This document shows, in pieces, positions 18,926 to 29,181 of a stretch of 64,000 nt of DNA (position 1 is the first letter of the stretch; each line of letters starts with the position of its first letter). The notes beneath the pieces were generated by a model, which saw only the letters and a list, made by a program, of their open reading frames with translations, was not told the origin of the DNA and searched no databases. The stretch is from Cyanobium sp. ATX 6A2 (GTDB lineage Bacteria > Cyanobacteriota > Cyanobacteriia > PCC-6307 > Cyanobiaceae). The stretch is taken from positions 1 to 64,000 of the forward strand of contig NZ_JAGQCU010000007.1 of NCBI RefSeq assembly GCF_024346355.1. Reading direction: 5' to 3'. Made by a program: the position numbers and the translations under genes.

Positions 18926-19471
18926 ATGGGCCATGTTCTCGTCCTGAATGCGTCCTACGAACCGCTGAATATCACCAGCTGGCGGCGCGCCATGGTGATG
19001 TTGCTCAAGGGCAAGGCCGAAGGCCTCGAGCACGATCCGGCCCGGGTGATTCGTGAAGACCTGCTGCTGCCCACGGTGATTCGCCTGCGTCAGTTTGTGC
19101 GTGTGCCCTACAAACCGCTGCCGCTGACGCGCCGCAATCTCTTCCAGCGCGATGGTCATCGCTGCCAGTACTGCGGCTACAGCGGTGAACGGCTTTCGAT
19201 TGACCACATCCTTCCCCGCAGCCGTGGCGGACCCGACAGCTGGGAGAACGTGACCACTGCCTGCCTTCCCTGCAACGTGCGCAAGGGCAATCGCACGCCC
19301 CGCGAGGCAGCCATGGCCCTGGCGCGGCGCCCCCACCGCCCCCTCAGTGGCCCCGGCTTTGAGGCCTCCCGGCTGGTGCGCGCCGGGTTGCATCGTGAGT
19401 GGGCCAAATATGTGATCGGCCTTGAGGTGCTTGACGCCGACACCGGAGACGGCATCCGCCTGGTGGCCTAG
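18926..19471 (+). CDS. HNH endonuclease family protein
   Basis: The start at [16 protein letters not shown] matches the conserved N-terminus of this cyanobacterial group; the longer open frame overlaps alr. The product has 181 residues. The HNH domain shows CQYCG (C80, C83) and CLPCN (C113, C116) as zinc ligands, with [11 protein letters not shown] (catalytic His94) and WENVTTAC between. Such stand-alone HNH proteins are common next to housekeeping genes and have no assigned substrate. Its stop codon shares the palindrome CTAG with that of prfA on the other strand. Confidence 0.85.
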   Translation: MGHVLVLNASYEPLNITSWRRAMVMLLKGKAEGLEHDPARVIREDLLLPTVIRLRQFVRVPYKPLPLTRRNLFQRDGHRCQYCGYSGERLSIDHILPRSRGGPDSWENVTTACLPCNVRKGNRTPREAAMALARRPHRPLSGPGFEASRLVRAGLHREWAKYVIGLEVLDADTGDGIRLVA

Positions 19472-20556
19472 GTGGCGGTCAGCTCCTCCAGCTGCTGCGC
19501 CTGGTCGGCGGCGATGCAGGCGCCGATTAAGTCACTCAGCTCGCCGTTGAGCACTGGCTCGAGGGTGAAATTGCGGCCCAGCCTGTGGTCAGTGACCCGG
19601 TTGTCCTTGTAGTTGTAGGTGCGGATCTTCTCGCTGCGGTCGCCGCTGCCCACCTGGGCCAGGCGGGCTGAGCGTTCGCGGGCATGGGCCTGGGCCAGCT
19701 CGCGCTCGTAGAGCTTGGCCCGCAGGATCTCCAGGGCCAGCTCGCGGTTCTGCAGCTGGGAGCGCTGCTGGGTGCAGAAGATGCGGATGCCGCTGGGGCG
19801 GTGGAACAGGTCCACGGCCGTCTCCACCTTGTTCACGTTCTGGCCGCCTGCGCCGCCGGAGCGGGCGGTGCTGATCTCCAGATCGCCGGGCTCGATCCGC
19901 ACCTCCACCGGATCGGCCTCGGGCATCACCGCCACCGTGGCCGTGGAGGTGTGCACCCGGCCCTGGGATTCGGTGGCCGGCACCCGCTGCACCCGATGGA
20001 CGCCGGCCTCGAACTTGAGCTGGCTGAACACCCCCTCGCCCCGAACGGCCAGGATCAACTCCCGGTAGCCCCCCAGCTCGGCCTCCGAAGCGCTCACCGG
20101 ATCCACCCGCCAGCCCGTGCTCTGGGCGAAGCGCTCGTACATGCGGGCCAGGTCGCCGGCCCAGATCGCCGCCTCATCTCCCCCCGCCCCGGCACGGATC
20201 TCCAGCATCACGCTGCGGGCGTCGCGGGGGTCGCTGGGCAGCAGGGCGAGGGTGAGTCGCTGCCGCAGCGCTGCAATCTCCCGATCCAGCTGGATCAGTT
20301 CCTCAGCGGCCAGGGCGGCCATGGCCGCGTCGTCGCGCTGCTCACGCAGCAGGTCGCCGGCCTGGCGGTGCTCCTGCTCCAGTTGCTGCAGGCGCTGCTG
20401 GTCGAGCACCAGGGGTTCAAGCCGGGAGCGCTCGCGGGCAATCCGCTGCAACTGGGCCGGGTTTGAGGCCACATCGGGATCGGCCAGCTGCCGCTCCAGC
20501 GTTGCGAAGGTGCGGCGGGCCGTCTCCAGGCGCTCGTGCAGCAGGGAAGGGTCCAT
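19468..20556 (-). CDS. prfA: Peptide chain release factor 1
   Basis: Recognises UAA/UAG and releases the finished chain from the ribosome. The ATG at 20556 ([10 protein letters not shown]) gives 362 residues, the usual length. The RF1 specificity tripeptide PAT is in [10 protein letters not shown] (193-195), and the catalytic GGQ is in [13 protein letters not shown] (237-239). This distinguishes it from RF2. It is the last gene of the long minus-strand translation cluster, about 120 bp after rpmE. Confidence 0.97.
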   Translation of the reverse strand: MDPSLLHERLETARRTFATLERQLADPDVASNPAQLQRIARERSRLEPLVLDQQRLQQLEQEHRQAGDLLREQRDDAAMAALAAEELIQLDREIAALRQRLTLALLPSDPRDARSVMLEIRAGAGGDEAAIWAGDLARMYERFAQSTGWRVDPVSASEAELGGYRELILAVRGEGVFSQLKFEAGVHRVQRVPATESQGRVHTSTATVAVMPEADPVEVRIEPGDLEISTARSGGAGGQNVNKVETAVDLFHRPSGIRIFCTQQRSQLQNRELALEILRAKLYERELAQAHARERSARLAQVGSGDRSEKIRTYNYKDNRVTDHRLGRNFTLEPVLNGELSDLIGACIAADQAQQLEELTAT

Positions 20557-20678
20557 ATCGGGATCCTGGCAGCGTCCGCTGCGGCAGATCAGCACAAAGC
20601 CGGATACCTGGTGGCATCCGGCCGTTGACAGCCCCCAAGGGCGAGGCGACTCAGGCAGTGGCGCTCAGAAAGTTGCGC

Positions 20679-20978
20679 TCAGGCCTCGGCCTCAGAGGGG
20701 TTGGCCTCGGAGGAGCTGGCCTTCGAAGCGTTGCCCTCGCTGGGCTTGGCCTCTGGGCTGGCGCTGCTGGGGCCGGCCATGCCGTATTTGCGCATGAAGC
20801 GATCCACCCGACCTTCGGTATCGAGGATCTTCTGGGTGCCGGTATAGAAGGGATGGTTCCCACTCCACACGTCGACGTGGATTTCGGGATGGGTGGAGCC
20901 GGTGGTCATCACCACCTCCCCATTGCAGATCACCTTGGCGTCGGGATACCAGGTGGGATGGATATCGGCCTTGGGCAT
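20679..20978 (-). CDS. rpmE: Ribosomal protein L31, with C-terminal extension
   Basis: The protein has 99 residues against about 70-80 for most bacterial L31. The core reads KADIHPTWYPDAKVICNG, HPEIHVDVWSGNHPFYTG and GRVDRFMRKYG. Only one Cys (VIC) is present, so the CxxC zinc site of the C+ type is missing. About 30 residues of Ser/Glu/Ala-rich low-complexity sequence follow the core. The ATG is separated from the rpsI stop codon by two bases, so it is in the same operon. Confidence 0.95.
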   Translation of the reverse strand: MPKADIHPTWYPDAKVICNGEVVMTTGSTHPEIHVDVWSGNHPFYTGTQKILDTEGRVDRFMRKYGMAGPSSASPEAKPSEGNASKASSSEANPSEAEA

Positions 20979-20980
20979 GG

Positions 20981-21382
20981 TCAGCGCTTGGAGAACTGGG
21001 GAGCTTTGCGGGCTTTCTTCAAACCGTACTTGCGACGTTCCTTGGCGCGGGGGTCGCGACTGAGATGGCCCTCGGTTTTGAGGGGGCCACGGTTCTCAGG
21101 GGAGAGGTCACACAGGGCACGGGCCGCCCCCTGCTTGATGGCGTCTGCCTGACCGGTGAGGCCGCCTCCGCGCACGTTCACCAGCAGGTCGTACGCGCCC
21201 TCCAGACCCAGGGTCTGCAGGGGGGCCTTGACGGCCGCCAGATAGACGGGGTTGTAGTTGAGGTAGTTGTCCCCGGGGCGACCGTTGATGGTGACCGATC
21301 CACTGCCAGGCACCACCCGCACGCGGGCCACGGCGGTCTTGCGGCGACCGGTACCCCAGTAGACGACGTTGGAGGAGCTCAT
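20981..21382 (-). CDS. rpsI: Ribosomal protein S9
   Basis: Small-subunit protein whose C-terminal tail reaches the P-site tRNA. It has 133 residues from [20 protein letters not shown], with [20 protein letters not shown] and the basic end [13 protein letters not shown]. The ATG overlaps the rplM stop codon as ATGA, the standard rplM-rpsI coupling. The longer open frame upstream is an out-of-family shadow of rplM. Confidence 0.98.
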   Translation of the reverse strand: MSSSNVVYWGTGRRKTAVARVRVVPGSGSVTINGRPGDNYLNYNPVYLAAVKAPLQTLGLEGAYDLLVNVRGGGLTGQADAIKQGAARALCDLSPENRGPLKTEGHLSRDPRAKERRKYGLKKARKAPQFSKR

Positions 21383-21831
21383 CGGGCAGCAGCGGCGGGA
21401 TCGAGGGCGAGAACCTGGGGATTCTGGGCAGCGTGGGGATGGTCGCTGCCCTTGTAGACCTTCAGCTTGCGGAACAGCTGGCGGCCCAGGGTGTTGTGGG
21501 GGAGCATGCCCTTCACGGCCTTCTCCACGATGCGCTCGGGAATCCGGGCCTGGAGGTGGGCGAAGGTTTCGGTCTTCATGCCCCCGGGGCGGCCGGAGTG
21601 ACGCCGATACAGCTTCTGGGTGGGCTTGTTGCCGCTCACCCGGATCCGCTCGGCATTGATGATCACGACGAAATCGCCGGTGTCGAGGTGGGGGGTGTAG
21701 CAGGGCTTGGTCTTGCCCCGGAGCACGGAGGCCACCTCGCTGGCCAGACGGCCGAGCGTCTGATCCGCTGCGTCCACCAGATACCACTGGCGGTCAATCG
21801 AATCGATGGAGGGGAGGGGAGTTTTGTTCAT
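21379..21831 (-). CDS. rplM: Ribosomal protein L13
   Basis: An early-assembling large-subunit protein. It has 150 residues from [20 protein letters not shown], with [28 protein letters not shown] and the [18 protein letters not shown] end. It is translationally coupled to rpsI. About 160 bp separate it from truA, longer than most gaps in the cluster. Confidence 0.98.
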   Translation of the reverse strand: MNKTPLPSIDSIDRQWYLVDAADQTLGRLASEVASVLRGKTKPCYTPHLDTGDFVVIINAERIRVSGNKPTQKLYRRHSGRPGGMKTETFAHLQARIPERIVEKAVKGMLPHNTLGRQLFRKLKVYKGSDHPHAAQNPQVLALDPAAAAR

Positions 21832-21994
21832 AGCGCCTGGTCGGGCACCGGCAGGCCGTAGGGGGCGGAGCGGCGTTGCTCGCGTTGTCCTCAACCTACC
21901 GCTTGGCCCCTGGGGGCTCTGCGGCTCGGCGGTTGGGGCAGCAGGGCTGCGATGCAGCAGCCACAGCTGGTGGGCATCTCCGGTGTGGAGAGTG

Positions 21995-22936
21995 TCAGCG
22001 GGGCGGATCAACTGGCTCGGCATCCAGGCTTGGGCCTGATGTGCCGGGATCCCGGAGGTGTTCCGGTGGCCGGAGACCTGACGGCCCACAGGCCAGTGGA
22101 TCGCAGCCCGGTGGATCACATGGATCCAGCTGATACCGCGGCTGGCAATCATACCAGGCGGCCTGTGGGAACACGGGCTGCGGATAGCCCACGCGCAGCA
22201 GGCACAGTCCCTGGGGGGGAGCGGCTTCCTTCACCGCCGCCCGCTGCCCCTGGCGCCAGCGCCGCTCAAAGTCGTCGGCCTGCAGCCGCCCCTCCCCCAG
22301 GGCCACCAACTGCCCCATCAGCAGCCGCACCATGCCGTAGAGGAAGCCGCTGGCCTGCAGTTCCACGGTGATCAGATCTCCCTGGCGCAGCACCCGAGCG
22401 TCCTGGAGGCAGGTGCGGCTGTGACGGCGGCGACTGCCGGAGCGCTGGAAGGCCGCGAAGTCGTGCTCGCCCAGCATCGGCGCCAGGGCCGCGTCCATGG
22501 CGGCCTCGGCGATCGGCCGTTGGTAGCGGTGCCAGCTCCACGGCGCCAGGAACAGGTTGGGCCGGGCGCCGTTGTAGATGGTGTAGCGGTAGCGGCGATA
22601 GCTGGCCGAGAAGCGCGCATGCCAGTCGGGCGGCACCGTGGTGGCGGCGCGCACGCGCACGGTCTGCGGCAACCGGCCATTGAGCGCCTTGGGCCAGCGC
22701 TGAGCCGGGATCGGTCCGGCGCAATCGAAGTGCACCACCTGGGCGGCAGCATGGACCCCCGTGTCGGTGCGACCCGCAGCCACACAGCGACCCGATCCCT
22801 GGGGATCGAGTGCAGCGAGCGCATCCTCCAGCGTGGCCTGCACGCTGGAGGCGTTCTGCTGGCGCTGCCAGCCATGGAAGGCGCTGCCGTCGTATTGCAG
22901 GCAGAGCGCGACGCGACGCAGCCCGGGGCTGGACAT
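21995..22936 (-). CDS. truA: tRNA pseudouridine synthase A
   Basis: Makes pseudouridine 38-40 in the anticodon arm of tRNAs. The ATG at 22936 gives 313 residues. [12 protein letters not shown] and the catalytic Asp in [10 protein letters not shown] are present, as are [11 protein letters not shown] and FAAFQRSGS. The last about 45 residues, Pro/Asp/Cys-rich ([17 protein letters not shown]), extend beyond the normal end. The gene follows rplQ after about 50 bp, a typical cyanobacterial order. Confidence 0.95.
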   Translation of the reverse strand: MSSPGLRRVALCLQYDGSAFHGWQRQQNASSVQATLEDALAALDPQGSGRCVAAGRTDTGVHAAAQVVHFDCAGPIPAQRWPKALNGRLPQTVRVRAATTVPPDWHARFSASYRRYRYTIYNGARPNLFLAPWSWHRYQRPIAEAAMDAALAPMLGEHDFAAFQRSGSRRRHSRTCLQDARVLRQGDLITVELQASGFLYGMVRLLMGQLVALGEGRLQADDFERRWRQGQRAAVKEAAPPQGLCLLRVGYPQPVFPQAAWYDCQPRYQLDPCDPPGCDPLACGPSGLRPPEHLRDPGTSGPSLDAEPVDPPR

Positions 22937-22985
22937 CAGGGCAGCATGGTGCTGCTGGGGCACCTGGAAAGGTGCCTGGTGGGTC

Positions 22986-23336
22986 TCAGACCAGTTCGAT
23001 GATCGCCATCTCGGCGTTGTCGCCACGGCGCGGCACCGTGCGCAGGATGCGGGTGTAGCCACCGCTGCGGTCGCCGTAGCGGTCTTGGGCCTTGTCGAAC
23101 AGGGCGTGCACGAGCTGTTTGTCGTAGATGTAGCCAATGGCGCGGCGGCGGGCGGCGAGGCTGCCGTCCTTGGCCAGGGTGATCATGCGCTCGGCCTCAT
23201 CCCGCAGAGCCTTGGCGCGGGCCTTGGTGGTGGTGACCCGCCCTTCGCGGATCAGCTGCGTGGTGAGGCCGCGCAGCATGGCCTTGCGTTGGTCGGCGGG
23301 GCGTCCCAGCTGGGGGACTCGGCATTGGTGTCGCAT
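22986..23336 (-). CDS. rplQ: Ribosomal protein L17
   Basis: Large-subunit protein near the peptide exit tunnel. It has 116 residues, with [20 protein letters not shown] at the start and [21 protein letters not shown]. It stands between rpoA and truA, as is usual in bacteria, 35 bp after the rpoA stop codon. Confidence 0.97.
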   Translation of the reverse strand: MRHQCRVPQLGRPADQRKAMLRGLTTQLIREGRVTTTKARAKALRDEAERMITLAKDGSLAARRRAIGYIYDKQLVHALFDKAQDRYGDRSGGYTRILRTVPRRGDNAEMAIIELV

Positions 23337-23371
23337 GGTGCTTGGGTCGGGAGGGGGTCGAAGGCCGCCGA

Positions 23372-24310
23372 TCAGGCGCTGGTGCGGCTCTGGGGCAGGG
23401 TGATGCCGATGCGCTCAAGCGCTTCGATCACTTCATCGGCTGACTTGGAGCCGAAGTTCTTGATCTCGAGCAGATCTTCATAGCTGAAGCCCATCAAGTC
23501 GCTCACCGAGTTCACCTGGGCGCGCTTGAGACAGTTGTAGGCGCGCACCGAAAGATTGAGTTCTTCCAGGGGGATCTGGGCTTCGGCTGAAGGCTCCGGT
23601 TCCTGGCCAGGCTCTTCCTCGGCGGTGAGGCTGGCCAGGGGCTGGAACAGGGCGATCAGTTGATTGGCCGCCTGGGCCATGGCGTCATCGGGGCTGAGGC
23701 TGCCGTCGGTCTCGATCTCCAGCCGCAGCCGCTCGCGCGCTGAGCCACCCTCACCCACCGCGGTTTCATCCACCGTGTAGTTCACCCTCTGGACGGGCTT
23801 GAAGACGGCGTCGATCTGAAGCAGATCGATGGCGCTGGTGTCCTCGGTGTGGCGGTCGACGGGCCTGTAGCCCACACCCCGCTCCACATGCACCTCCAGT
23901 TCCAGGCTGTGACCATCGGCCACCGTGGCGATCAGGCGGCTGGAATCGATCACCTGGACCTGGGAGGAGAACTGCAGATCAGCAGCGGTGACGGTGGCTG
24001 GCCCCGTGGCCACCAGACGGCCGATCTCCAGCTCGCGGCTGCGGCTGTTGACGGCGATCTGCTTGCAGTTCAGCAGGATGTCGAGCACGTCCTCGCGCAC
24101 CCCCGGAACGGTGGCGTACTCATGGTTCACCCCGGCGATGCGCACAGCGGTGATGGCGCTGCCCTCGAGGGCACCGATCAGCACCCGACGCAGGGCATTG
24201 CCGAGGGTGGTGGCCTGTCCGCGGTCGAGCGGACCAATCAGGAAGACCCCGGTCTGCGAGCGGTCGTCGTCGACCTGATGCTCGATCCGGTCAATTTGGT
24301 AGTGCAGCAC
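23372..24310 (-). CDS. rpoA: RNA polymerase subunit alpha
   Basis: Dimerises to nucleate RNA polymerase assembly and contacts activators and UP elements through its C-terminal domain. It has 312 residues. The N-terminal domain has [22 protein letters not shown] and the C-terminal domain has [19 protein letters not shown] and [18 protein letters not shown]. An acidic linker ([17 protein letters not shown]) joins them. It lies between rpsK and rplQ. Confidence 0.98.
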   Translation of the reverse strand: MLHYQIDRIEHQVDDDRSQTGVFLIGPLDRGQATTLGNALRRVLIGALEGSAITAVRIAGVNHEYATVPGVREDVLDILLNCKQIAVNSRSRELEIGRLVATGPATVTAADLQFSSQVQVIDSSRLIATVADGHSLELEVHVERGVGYRPVDRHTEDTSAIDLLQIDAVFKPVQRVNYTVDETAVGEGGSARERLRLEIETDGSLSPDDAMAQAANQLIALFQPLASLTAEEEPGQEPEPSAEAQIPLEELNLSVRAYNCLKRAQVNSVSDLMGFSYEDLLEIKNFGSKSADEVIEALERIGITLPQSRTSA

Positions 24311-24361
24311 GGCTGAAGGCTCGGAGGGTTGGTGGGCGTCCCGCAGAGGGGGAGGGGAGGC

Positions 24362-24754
24362 TCAGACGCGACGACGCTTGGCACGGCGGCAGCCGTTGTG
24401 GGGCAGCGGCGTGACGTCGCGGATCAGGGTGATTTCCAGGCCTGCCACCTGGAGGGCGCGGATGGCTGTTTCCCTGCCGGAGCCCGGGCCACGTACCAGC
24501 ACCTCGATCTGGCGCATGCCCTGGTCGAGGGCCCGGCGGGCGGCGGCTTCAGCGGCGGTCTGGGCGGCGAAGGGGGTGCCCTTGCGGGCTCCCTTGAAGC
24601 CGCTGGCACCGGCTGAACTCCAGGCGATCACTTCACCGGCCGTGTCGGTGATCGACACGATCGTGTTGTTGAAGGTGCTCTGGATGTGGGCCACGCCGTT
24701 GGGAACGTTGCGCTTGGTCTTCTTGGGACCGGACTTCTGGGGAGGCTTGGCCAT
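24362..24754 (-). CDS. rpsK: Ribosomal protein S11
   Basis: Small-subunit platform protein near the mRNA exit. It has 130 residues from [20 protein letters not shown], with [31 protein letters not shown] and [13 protein letters not shown] at the end. A 239-bp gap separates it from rpsM, unusually long for this operon. Confidence 0.98.
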   Translation of the reverse strand: MAKPPQKSGPKKTKRNVPNGVAHIQSTFNNTIVSITDTAGEVIAWSSAGASGFKGARKGTPFAAQTAAEAAARRALDQGMRQIEVLVRGPGSGRETAIRALQVAGLEITLIRDVTPLPHNGCRRAKRRRV

Positions 24755-24993
24755 GGGAGAAACCTGCTGGTGCAGGGAGGTGTTCGGGTAGAGACGGAGG
24801 TTCTGGTGACGGCGCGGCGGTGACAACTGGAGGCCCGATCCATGGCCCACCCGCAAACGGATACCCACAGCGGTGGGGTCTTGCGGTCGGTTGAGGAATC
24901 GGGACCATCAGCAGACCGAGAGCCCCAAGCAGGGGATGGCCGGCAGAGCCCGGGGGTGGTGGGGGGAGGCCCCAGCGCGTGGGGGCCGTGGGG

Positions 24994-25359
24994 TTACTTC
25001 TTCTTGCCCGCCACGGTCTTGCGCGCCCCGCGGCGGGTGCGGGCATTGGTGCGGGTGCGCTGGCCGCGCACGGGCAGCCCGAGGCGATGGCGACGGCCGC
25101 GCAGGCAGCCGATGTCCTGCAGGCGCTTGAGGGCCATGCCCTCCTGGCGGCGGAGGTCTCCCTCGAGCGTGAAGCTGTCGGCGGCACCGCGCAGCTTCTG
25201 CACGTCGCCGTCGCTGAGATCCTTCACCCGGATGTCCGGGTTCACGCCGGCTTTGGCGAGAATCTTCTGGGCGCGGGTGAGACCGATCCCATACACATAG
25301 GTGAGGGCAATCTCAACCCGCTTGTCGCGGGGGATATCGACGCCGGCAATCCGAGCCAC
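24994..25359 (-). CDS. rpsM: Ribosomal protein S13
   Basis: Small-subunit head protein that contacts the large subunit and tRNAs. I chose the GTG at 25359, which gives [20 protein letters not shown] as in all family members, and 121 residues; the longer open frame adds ten residues with no homology. [35 protein letters not shown] and GKKK are diagnostic. Confidence 0.97.
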   Translation of the reverse strand: MARIAGVDIPRDKRVEIALTYVYGIGLTRAQKILAKAGVNPDIRVKDLSDGDVQKLRGAADSFTLEGDLRRQEGMALKRLQDIGCLRGRRHRLGLPVRGQRTRTNARTRRGARKTVAGKKK

Positions 25360-25438
25360 GGGCAAACAAGTGAAGGGCAGAAAAAGCACACCGCAAGGGT
25401 GGGCAAGGGTGGCCCCTGGGGGCCATGGGCCAGAGCTC

Positions 25439-25552
25439 TCAGCCCTGGCGCTGCTTGTGCTTGGGGTTGGTGCAGATCACCATTACCCGGCCGTGGCGAC
25501 GGATCACCCGGCACTTATCGCACATCTTCTTGACTGAGGCACGCACCTTCAT
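25439..25552 (-). CDS. rpmJ: Ribosomal protein L36
   Basis: A 37-residue zinc protein: [20 protein letters not shown], then [14 protein letters not shown]. The zinc ligands are C11, C14, C27 and H32. It lies between adk and rpsM, its normal place. Confidence 0.97.
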   Translation of the reverse strand: MKVRASVKKMCDKCRVIRRHGRVMVICTNPKHKQRQG

Positions 25553-25612
25553 GGCAGTGTGCTCTCCAATTTTGCAAACCGACAACCTATCACAGCGGTC
25601 AACCCTGCCATC

Positions 25613-26167
25613 TCACTCCAGCAGGGCGGTGATGCGCGCGCCGATCTGCTCCACGGTTCCGTGGGCTTCCACCGGCTTGAGCAGGCCTTGCTCCCGGTAG
25701 TAGTGGATCAGAGGCGCGGTCTGCTCGCGGTACACCTCCAGACGGTGGCGGATGACATCCTCGTTGTCGTCGGCACGGCCACGGCTGAGCAGGCGCTGGA
25801 TCAGCACCGCATCGTCGAGTTCCAGGAGCACCACCAGCTCGATCGGCTGGCCCAGCTCAGCGAGCAGGGCCGCCAGGGCCTCCGCCTGGGGCAGGTTGCG
25901 CGGGAAACCATCGAGCAGCCAGCCGCCACCTTCGGCCTGCCCCTGGAGCCGCTGCCGCACGATGGCCAACACCAGGGCATCGCTCACCAGTTCACCGCGG
26001 GCCATCACCGCTTCGGCCTCCTGGCCCAGGGGGCTGCCGGCGGCCACTTCGGCCCGCAGCAGGTCGCCGGTGGAGAGGTGCAGCAAGCCATGGGTGCTGG
26101 CCAGCAGCTGGGCCTGGGTGCCTTTGCCGGCGCCGGGAGGGCCGAGGAACAGGAGACGGTGCTTCAT
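25613..26167 (-). CDS. adk: Adenylate kinase
   Basis: Interconverts ATP, AMP and ADP. The start MKHRLLFLGPPGAGKGTQAQ at 26167 matches the family; upstream codons in the same frame are not conserved. It has 184 residues, the short form lacking a long LID domain. The P-loop GPPGAGKGT, LSTGDLLR (AMP site), DGFPRN and GRADDNEDVIRHRL are all present. It follows secY after 61 bp, the usual secY-adk order. Confidence 0.97.
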   Translation of the reverse strand: MKHRLLFLGPPGAGKGTQAQLLASTHGLLHLSTGDLLRAEVAAGSPLGQEAEAVMARGELVSDALVLAIVRQRLQGQAEGGGWLLDGFPRNLPQAEALAALLAELGQPIELVVLLELDDAVLIQRLLSRGRADDNEDVIRHRLEVYREQTAPLIHYYREQGLLKPVEAHGTVEQIGARITALLE

Positions 26168-26228
26168 CGCGGGCGGAGCCTGAAAACGTGGGTGGGTGGT
26201 TGCGGGACCTGAAGGCAAGCCTCCCCGA

Positions 26229-27548
26229 TCACTGACGCACCATGCCCTCATAGCGCTGGGAGATCACGTAGGTCTGCACCTGCTTGGCCGTGTCGATGGC
26301 CACGCCCACCAGGATCAGCAGCGAGGTGGCGCCGAGGCCCTGGAAGGTGCGCACCTGGGTGGCTCCCTCCACGGCGGAGGGAATGATTGCCACAGCCCCG
26401 AGGAACAGACCACCGAGCAGGGTGAGCCGATTCTGCACTCCACTGAGGTAGTTGGCGGTGGCGGACCCCGGCCGCACCCCGGGGATGGCCACGCCGCCCC
26501 GCTTGAGGTTGGTGGCGATGTCCACGGGGTTGACCGTGAGGGAGGCGTAGAAGAAGGAAAAGCCGCAGATCAGGGCGAAGAACAGCAGGGCGTACAGCCA
26601 GGGGGTGCTGCTGTTGGGGTTGAGGTAGCCAGCCAGCTGGATCAGCCAGGGGGCTCCGGTGAGGTTGGCGATGGTGAGCGGCAGGAACACCACAGCCGAG
26701 GCAAAGATGATCGGCATCACCCCGCCGGCGTTGAGCTTCAGGGGCAGGTAGCTCTGGCGAGCGGCCAGCACCCCGGCCCCACCCACCTGGCGCTTGGCAC
26801 TCACGATCGGGATGCGGCGGTTGCCCTCCTGCACGAAGATGATGCCCACGATCGTGACCAGGAACACCAGCACCAGCACGACGATGCCGCCCACGGTGCT
26901 GCGATCCCCGCTCTGGGCCAGCTCGATGGTGGAACCCAGGGCTCTGGGCAGGGTGGCCACGATGTTCACGAAGATCACCAGCGAGGCGCCCTGACCGATC
27001 CCCCGCTCGGTGATCACTTCGCTGATCCACATCACCACCATCGAGCCGGTCACCAGCGCCAGGGCGGTCTGGATCACGAACACGGGTTCCGACAACCCCT
27101 GGGTGGCGTACTGGCGCAGGATCAGGGCGAAGACGATGCTCTGCAGAATCCCCCAGCCCAGGGCCACGTAGCGGGTGATCTGGGCGATCTTGCGCCGGCC
27201 GGCCTCACCCTCGTTCTTCTGCAGGTCCTCAAGCTGGGGAATGGCCGCCGTGAGCAGCTGGATGATGATCGAGGCGTTGATGAACGGCAGGATCCCCAGC
27301 GCGAACACGCCCAGGGTGGAGAGGCCCCCGCCGGTGAAGATGTCGAGGAAGCCGATCAGCTGACCGCCGCGGGCCAGGAACTCCTGAAAGGCCACCCGGT
27401 CGATTCCGGGCACCGGGATGTAGATGCCCAGACGCACCACCAGAAGCAGGCCGAGGGTGGTGAGCACCCGGTCGCGCAGTCCCTTGGACTGGATCAGCTG
27501 GCCGAGAATTTCGCCGGCACTGGGATTGCGTCCCCGACTGACGAGCAT
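26229..27548 (-). CDS. secY: Preprotein translocase subunit SecY
   Basis: Membrane channel of the Sec pathway, working with SecE, SecG and SecA for export and thylakoid insertion. It has 439 residues with ten hydrophobic helices. Recognisable segments are YIPVPGIDR, GILPFINASIIIQLL (plug and lateral gate region), TRYVALGWGILQSI and the C-terminal loop RPGSATANYLSGVQNRLTLLG. It stands between rplO and adk. The long open frame on the opposite strand is an artefact of high GC. Confidence 0.98.
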   Translation of the reverse strand: MLVSRGRNPSAGEILGQLIQSKGLRDRVLTTLGLLLVVRLGIYIPVPGIDRVAFQEFLARGGQLIGFLDIFTGGGLSTLGVFALGILPFINASIIIQLLTAAIPQLEDLQKNEGEAGRRKIAQITRYVALGWGILQSIVFALILRQYATQGLSEPVFVIQTALALVTGSMVVMWISEVITERGIGQGASLVIFVNIVATLPRALGSTIELAQSGDRSTVGGIVVLVLVFLVTIVGIIFVQEGNRRIPIVSAKRQVGGAGVLAARQSYLPLKLNAGGVMPIIFASAVVFLPLTIANLTGAPWLIQLAGYLNPNSSTPWLYALLFFALICGFSFFYASLTVNPVDIATNLKRGGVAIPGVRPGSATANYLSGVQNRLTLLGGLFLGAVAIIPSAVEGATQVRTFQGLGATSLLILVGVAIDTAKQVQTYVISQRYEGMVRQ

Positions 27549-27662
27549 GGTGACTGGGGCGTGTGGGAGGAACGGTGGTTCGCAAAAAGCCGCCCGCCGG
27601 ACGACCGGTCGGACGGCTCAGACCCTAGGGCCTCGGGGGAGGACCTCAGGCAGGACGTGCAC

Positions 27663-28112
27663 TCAGATCAGCTCGCAGCTGCCGCCGGCGGCCTCGATCT
27701 TGGTGCGGGCACTGGCCGTGAAGGCGGCTGCCTGCACCGTGAGCGTCGCCGTCAGCTCGCCATCACCGAGGATTTTCAGAGGGTGCTTGGGGCTGGTGAC
27801 AATGCCGGCCTCGACCAGGGACTCGAGCGTCACCGTGCTGCCCGCCGGGCAGTCGGCGAGCTTGCCCACATTGAGGACGGTGAAGGACTTGGGGTTCACC
27901 AGCTCAAAGTGCTTGAGCTTGGGGATGCGCCGGTAGAGGGGCATCTGACCACCCTCGAACCCGGGACGGGTGGGACGGCCGGAGCGGGACTTCTGGCCGC
28001 GCATGCCGAAGCCGCAGCTGGCGCCCTGACCGGCGGCGATGCCGCGACCCTTGCGCAGCTTGCGACGCCGGGCCCCGGGGTTGGATTTGAGGGACTGGAG
28101 AGTGATGCTCAT
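27663..28112 (-). CDS. rplO: Ribosomal protein L15
   Basis: Large-subunit protein. It has 149 residues with the Gly/Arg-rich start [20 protein letters not shown], then [19 protein letters not shown] and the C-terminal [19 protein letters not shown]. It follows rpsE directly; no rpmD (L30) gene lies between them, as is normal in cyanobacteria. Confidence 0.98.
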   Translation of the reverse strand: MSITLQSLKSNPGARRRKLRKGRGIAAGQGASCGFGMRGQKSRSGRPTRPGFEGGQMPLYRRIPKLKHFELVNPKSFTVLNVGKLADCPAGSTVTLESLVEAGIVTSPKHPLKILGDGELTATLTVQAAAFTASARTKIEAAGGSCELI

Positions 28113-28121
28113 GGCGAGGCC

Positions 28122-28769
28122 TCAGGAATAGATCTGCTCGAGGGAGATGCCCCGCTCCTGGGCGGTCTCCTTGTGGGTGCGCAGCAATCCCAGGGCGTCG
28201 ATGGCTGCGCGGGCGTTGTTGAGGGGGGTCTTGGAGCCCAGACGCTTGGCCAGGACGTTCTTGATGCCGGCCAGCTCCAGCACCGTGCGGATCGAACCGC
28301 CGGCGATCACCCCGGTGCCCGGTGCGGCGGGGCGGATCAGCACACTGGCGGCACCGTCGTGACCATTGCTGAGGGTGGGGATGGAGCTGTGACGGGTGAG
28401 GGGCACCTTCACCAGGTGCTTCTTGCCATCGGCCACGCCCTTGCGCACGGCGCCGATCACATCGCCGGCCTTGCCGACGCCGACGCCCACCTGGCCCTTT
28501 TCATTGCCCACGACGACGATGGCCCGGAAGCTCATCTTCTTGCCGCCCTTCACCGTCTTGGAGACGCGACGGATCTGCACCACCCGCTCCTGCCATTCGG
28601 AATCGCGCTCCTGGCCGCGGCGGCCATCGCGTCCACGACCGCCGCGGCGGTCGCCGCCGCCCCGGCCTTCACTGCGTCCGCGGCGCTCCTGCTGGCCACC
28701 AGCTGCCGCCGGCACATCGGCTGCCGCCGGGACGTTGCTGGTCTGAACTTGATCGTTGGTTTCGGTCAT
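28122..28769 (-). CDS. rpsE: Ribosomal protein S5
   Basis: Small-subunit protein acting in accuracy and mRNA unwinding. It has 215 residues, longer than the usual about 170, because of an Arg/Gly-rich N-terminal extension ([20 protein letters not shown]). The core has [52 protein letters not shown] and [17 protein letters not shown]. Such extensions are seen in other cyanobacteria. Confidence 0.98.
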   Translation of the reverse strand: MTETNDQVQTSNVPAAADVPAAAGGQQERRGRSEGRGGGDRRGGRGRDGRRGQERDSEWQERVVQIRRVSKTVKGGKKMSFRAIVVVGNEKGQVGVGVGKAGDVIGAVRKGVADGKKHLVKVPLTRHSSIPTLSNGHDGAASVLIRPAAPGTGVIAGGSIRTVLELAGIKNVLAKRLGSKTPLNNARAAIDALGLLRTHKETAQERGISLEQIYS

Positions 28770-28783
28770 GGTGAGAGCAGGGA

Positions 28784-29149
28784 TCAGAACTGAAGGCCCG
28801 CTTCCCGGGCGGCATCAGCCAGGGCCTTGACCCGGCCGTGGTACAGGTTGCCGCCGCGATCGAAGACCACCTGGGAGATGCCCTTGGCGAGGGCTCGCTG
28901 CGCCACCAGCTGGCCCACGGCCAGCGATGCATCGCAGCTGGCAGGGCCCTTGAGGTTGGAGCGGAGCTCCTTGTCGACGGTGGATGCCGAGCAGAGGGTG
29001 CTCTGGGCGTCGTCGTCGATCACCTGGGCATAGATGTGGTTGTTGGAGCGAAACACGGCCAGACGTGGACGCACGGCGGTGCCGCCGAGATGGCGGCGCA
29101 GCCGGCGATGACGTTTCTGGGTCTGCTGTTTGCGGGAAAGGGAAGACAT
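28784..29149 (-). CDS. rplR: Ribosomal protein L18
   Basis: Binds 5S rRNA in the central protuberance. It has 121 residues, with [20 protein letters not shown] at the start, [12 protein letters not shown], and [20 protein letters not shown] at the end. It lies between rplF and rpsE. Confidence 0.97.
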   Translation of the reverse strand: MSSLSRKQQTQKRHRRLRRHLGGTAVRPRLAVFRSNNHIYAQVIDDDAQSTLCSASTVDKELRSNLKGPASCDASLAVGQLVAQRALAKGISQVVFDRGGNLYHGRVKALADAAREAGLQF

Positions 29150-29181
29150 GGGAAAACAGGGTAAAGGCGCTCAGACAGACC

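Noticed and set aside
26196-28793. An 865-codon open frame on the plus strand
   Set aside because: It lies exactly opposite secY, rplO and rpsE, and its composition (His/Gly/Asp/Ala repeats) is that of a mirrored GC-rich coding strand.
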